Assembly (NCBI GenBank): GCA_024686055.1
Contig: JAIBDV010000168.1
Location: 1-6,626, forward strand
Reading direction: 5' to 3'
Source: Neptuniibacter sp.
GTDB lineage: Bacteria > Pseudomonadota > Gammaproteobacteria > Pseudomonadales > Balneatricaceae
DNA: 6,626 bases
Shown here: piece after piece, positions 5,545-6,626 of the stretch
Layout of the letters: each line of letters opens with the position of its first letter
Position numbering within the stretch: position 1 is the first letter of the stretch
Made by a program: the position numbers and the translations under genes
Notes under the pieces: generated by a model
The model's input: only the letters and a program-made list of their open reading frames with translations
Told to the model about the DNA's origin: nothing
The model's database searches: none

Positions 5545-5571
5545 AAAACGGCGCTCATTGAGCGCCGTTTT
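5545..5571. terminator. Bidirectional terminator between gbdR and the cytochrome gene
   Basis: AAAACGGCGCTC (5545-5556) and GAGCGCCGTTTT (5560-5571) form a 12-bp perfect stem with an ATT loop. It is followed by T's in the plus direction and by a five-T run in the minus direction (A's at 5544-5548). It lies 25 bp after the gbdR stop and 14 bp beyond the cytochrome stop, as expected for two convergent genes sharing one terminator. Confidence 0.9.
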
Positions 5572-5585
5572 GCTGTGTGGTGGGT

Positions 5586-6626
5586 TTACTCTGTGCTGGT
5601 TTTTTGCGGATGCAATGTAAATGCAGAACGAGACTGCAGTTTTAAGCTGTGCTGTGCGGTGGTCATGGTAACGATCTCGACTTTCATCTTGCCTTCGCCG
5701 AGTAATTCATCAACCAGTTGCTGTGGGAACGGCCAGTAATTCAGGTTGGCGCTGAGTGATAATGGCCCCTGTACATCGGCAGGCACCATAAACCGGTATT
5801 TTACCAGGGCGTAGCCTTTGGGCAGGATGCGGTTATCCGATAACACCCGATCAACTTCCCAGACATTCAGCTCCACCACATTGCCGTTTTTATCACCCAG
5901 GGTGACTTTGAAGCTCTGGGTGCCTGCTTCGGTGTGGCCATCCTTAACGGCCCCGGAGCGGAATATCATATTGCCCTGGCTATCGCTCACCTGAAAATCC
6001 ACCCAGACTTCGCGCCCTTCAGGAAAGCCGGTGGGCAGCTTGTGGCCTGCACCGGTATTTCGGACCTTCAGAGTGATGGTTGCCATCTGGCCGCCGAGGA
6101 TGCCTGTGGGTGTGTCGATAAAGTCCATTTTCGCTGCTGAACGCAGCATGGCGCGGGCCCGCTCAGCCATCTCGGGCTGGTTAAAGTAGTTGTGCAGGGT
6201 GACATTGCCGCCGGTGAAGTAATGCGAGAACACCTTGCCGCGCTCTTTGCCCATCAGGGCGGATTTTCCTGGGTTCTGTTGTACGCCCGGGCCCGGTGTC
6301 ATATGGCAGTCCTGGCACTGGATACCTTCCTCGTTATAGGCGCTTTCGCTCCACTCATCGTAGGTGCGTTCAATCGGGGTGCCATTAAACGGGTGGGTCA
6401 CATTGTGGCAGGCGGAGCAGAATTCAGAACGGGTGTGGAGCGAGGAGTAAGAGCTGGCGTGATAGGGCGATTCGGCATCCTGGCGGGGGCCGTATTTTTT
6501 CGAGGGTACGTTCTGGTCCGGTGTCAGTACATAGGCACCGTTATCCCGGCCAGAAATATCGGAAATATTGTGACAGGTCTCGCAGTTAACCCCCGGCACA
6601 TCAACGGCTTCCAGCGGCTGGCCCGG
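5586..6626 (-). CDS. Multiheme c-type cytochrome, C-terminal part (cut by window edge)
   Basis: The frame is open to the right edge, leaving 346 residues of the C-terminal part; start and signal peptide lie outside. Three covalent haem sites are visible: CETCH (6570-6584), CSACH (6405-6419) and CQDCH (6303-6317). More may lie upstream. Extra histidines, such as those in YHASSYSSLH and FSHYFTGGN, could be distal haem ligands. After the haem region, roughly residues 165-310 look like a beta-sandwich domain (GAGHKLPTGFPEGREVWVDF is the most distinctive stretch), seen in cytochrome c554-like and related multihaem proteins. These proteins act in the periplasm as electron carriers or reductases. 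The GTG at 6597-6599 is internal and not the start. The gene converges on gbdR with a shared terminator, so it is probably not part of the betaine module. The exact substrate or partner is not evident. Confidence 0.85.
   Translation of the reverse strand, partial: PGQPLEAVDVPGVNCETCHNISDISGRDNGAYVLTPDQNVPSKKYGPRQDAESPYHASSYSSLHTRSEFCSACHNVTHPFNGTPIERTYDEWSESAYNEEGIQCQDCHMTPGPGVQQNPGKSALMGKERGKVFSHYFTGGNVTLHNYFNQPEMAERARAMLRSAAKMDFIDTPTGILGGQMATITLKVRNTGAGHKLPTGFPEGREVWVDFQVSDSQGNMIFRSGAVKDGHTEAGTQSFKVTLGDKNGNVVELNVWEVDRVLSDNRILPKGYALVKYRFMVPADVQGPLSLSANLNYWPFPQQLVDELLGEGKMKVEIVTMTTAQHSLKLQSRSAFTLHPQKTSTE

Overview
The window looks like a chromosomal segment of a moderately GC-rich marine or oceanospirilla/pseudomonad-like gammaproteobacterium. 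This rests on protein recognition only: a GbdR-like regulator and a glutathione-independent formaldehyde dehydrogenase with Pseudomonas-type motifs, plus a type I-F CRISPR repeat. No rRNA or other taxonomic marker is present, so the assignment is soft.

Layout from left to right. Positions 1-204 hold no convincing gene but contain an imperfect inverted repeat. Positions 205-292 hold a minimal type I-F CRISPR unit on the minus strand: two 28-bp repeats around one 32-bp spacer, with no cas gene in the window. Its upstream side lies 45 bp from the stop codon of a minus-strand GlxA-type (DJ-1/PfpI plus AraC) regulator at 338-1390. Next is a minus-strand EamA-type ten-helix exporter (1593-2480), then a structured 3' region with an intrinsic terminator (2508-2597), then fdhA, glutathione-independent formaldehyde dehydrogenase (2608-3810, minus). 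A long, comparatively AT-rich, dyad-rich intergenic region (3811-4385) separates fdhA from the divergent plus-strand gbdR (4386-5519). A hairpin terminator that can work in both directions (5545-5571) lies between gbdR and a convergent multiheme c-type cytochrome (5586-6626, minus) that is cut by the right edge.

How the genes may work together: GbdR-family regulators control glycine betaine/dimethylglycine catabolism. That pathway releases formaldehyde during demethylation to glycine, and FdhA oxidises formaldehyde to formate. The divergent gbdR/fdhA pair therefore reads as a methylamine-osmolyte degradation module, and direct GCGACA-type repeats in front of fdhA are a candidate activator site. 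The second GlxA-type regulator has Trp where GbdR has the nucleophile-elbow Cys, so it belongs to a different subfamily with an unknown ligand.

The most unusual element is the one-spacer I-F CRISPR unit. The three differences between its repeats all fall in the 8 nt beyond the expected Cas6f cleavage point, so its single predicted 60-nt crRNA would be fully canonical. There is no AT-rich leader, and the unit lies in the likely 3' UTR of the GlxA-type regulator. It could be a lone guide locus used by Cas proteins encoded elsewhere, or a relic.
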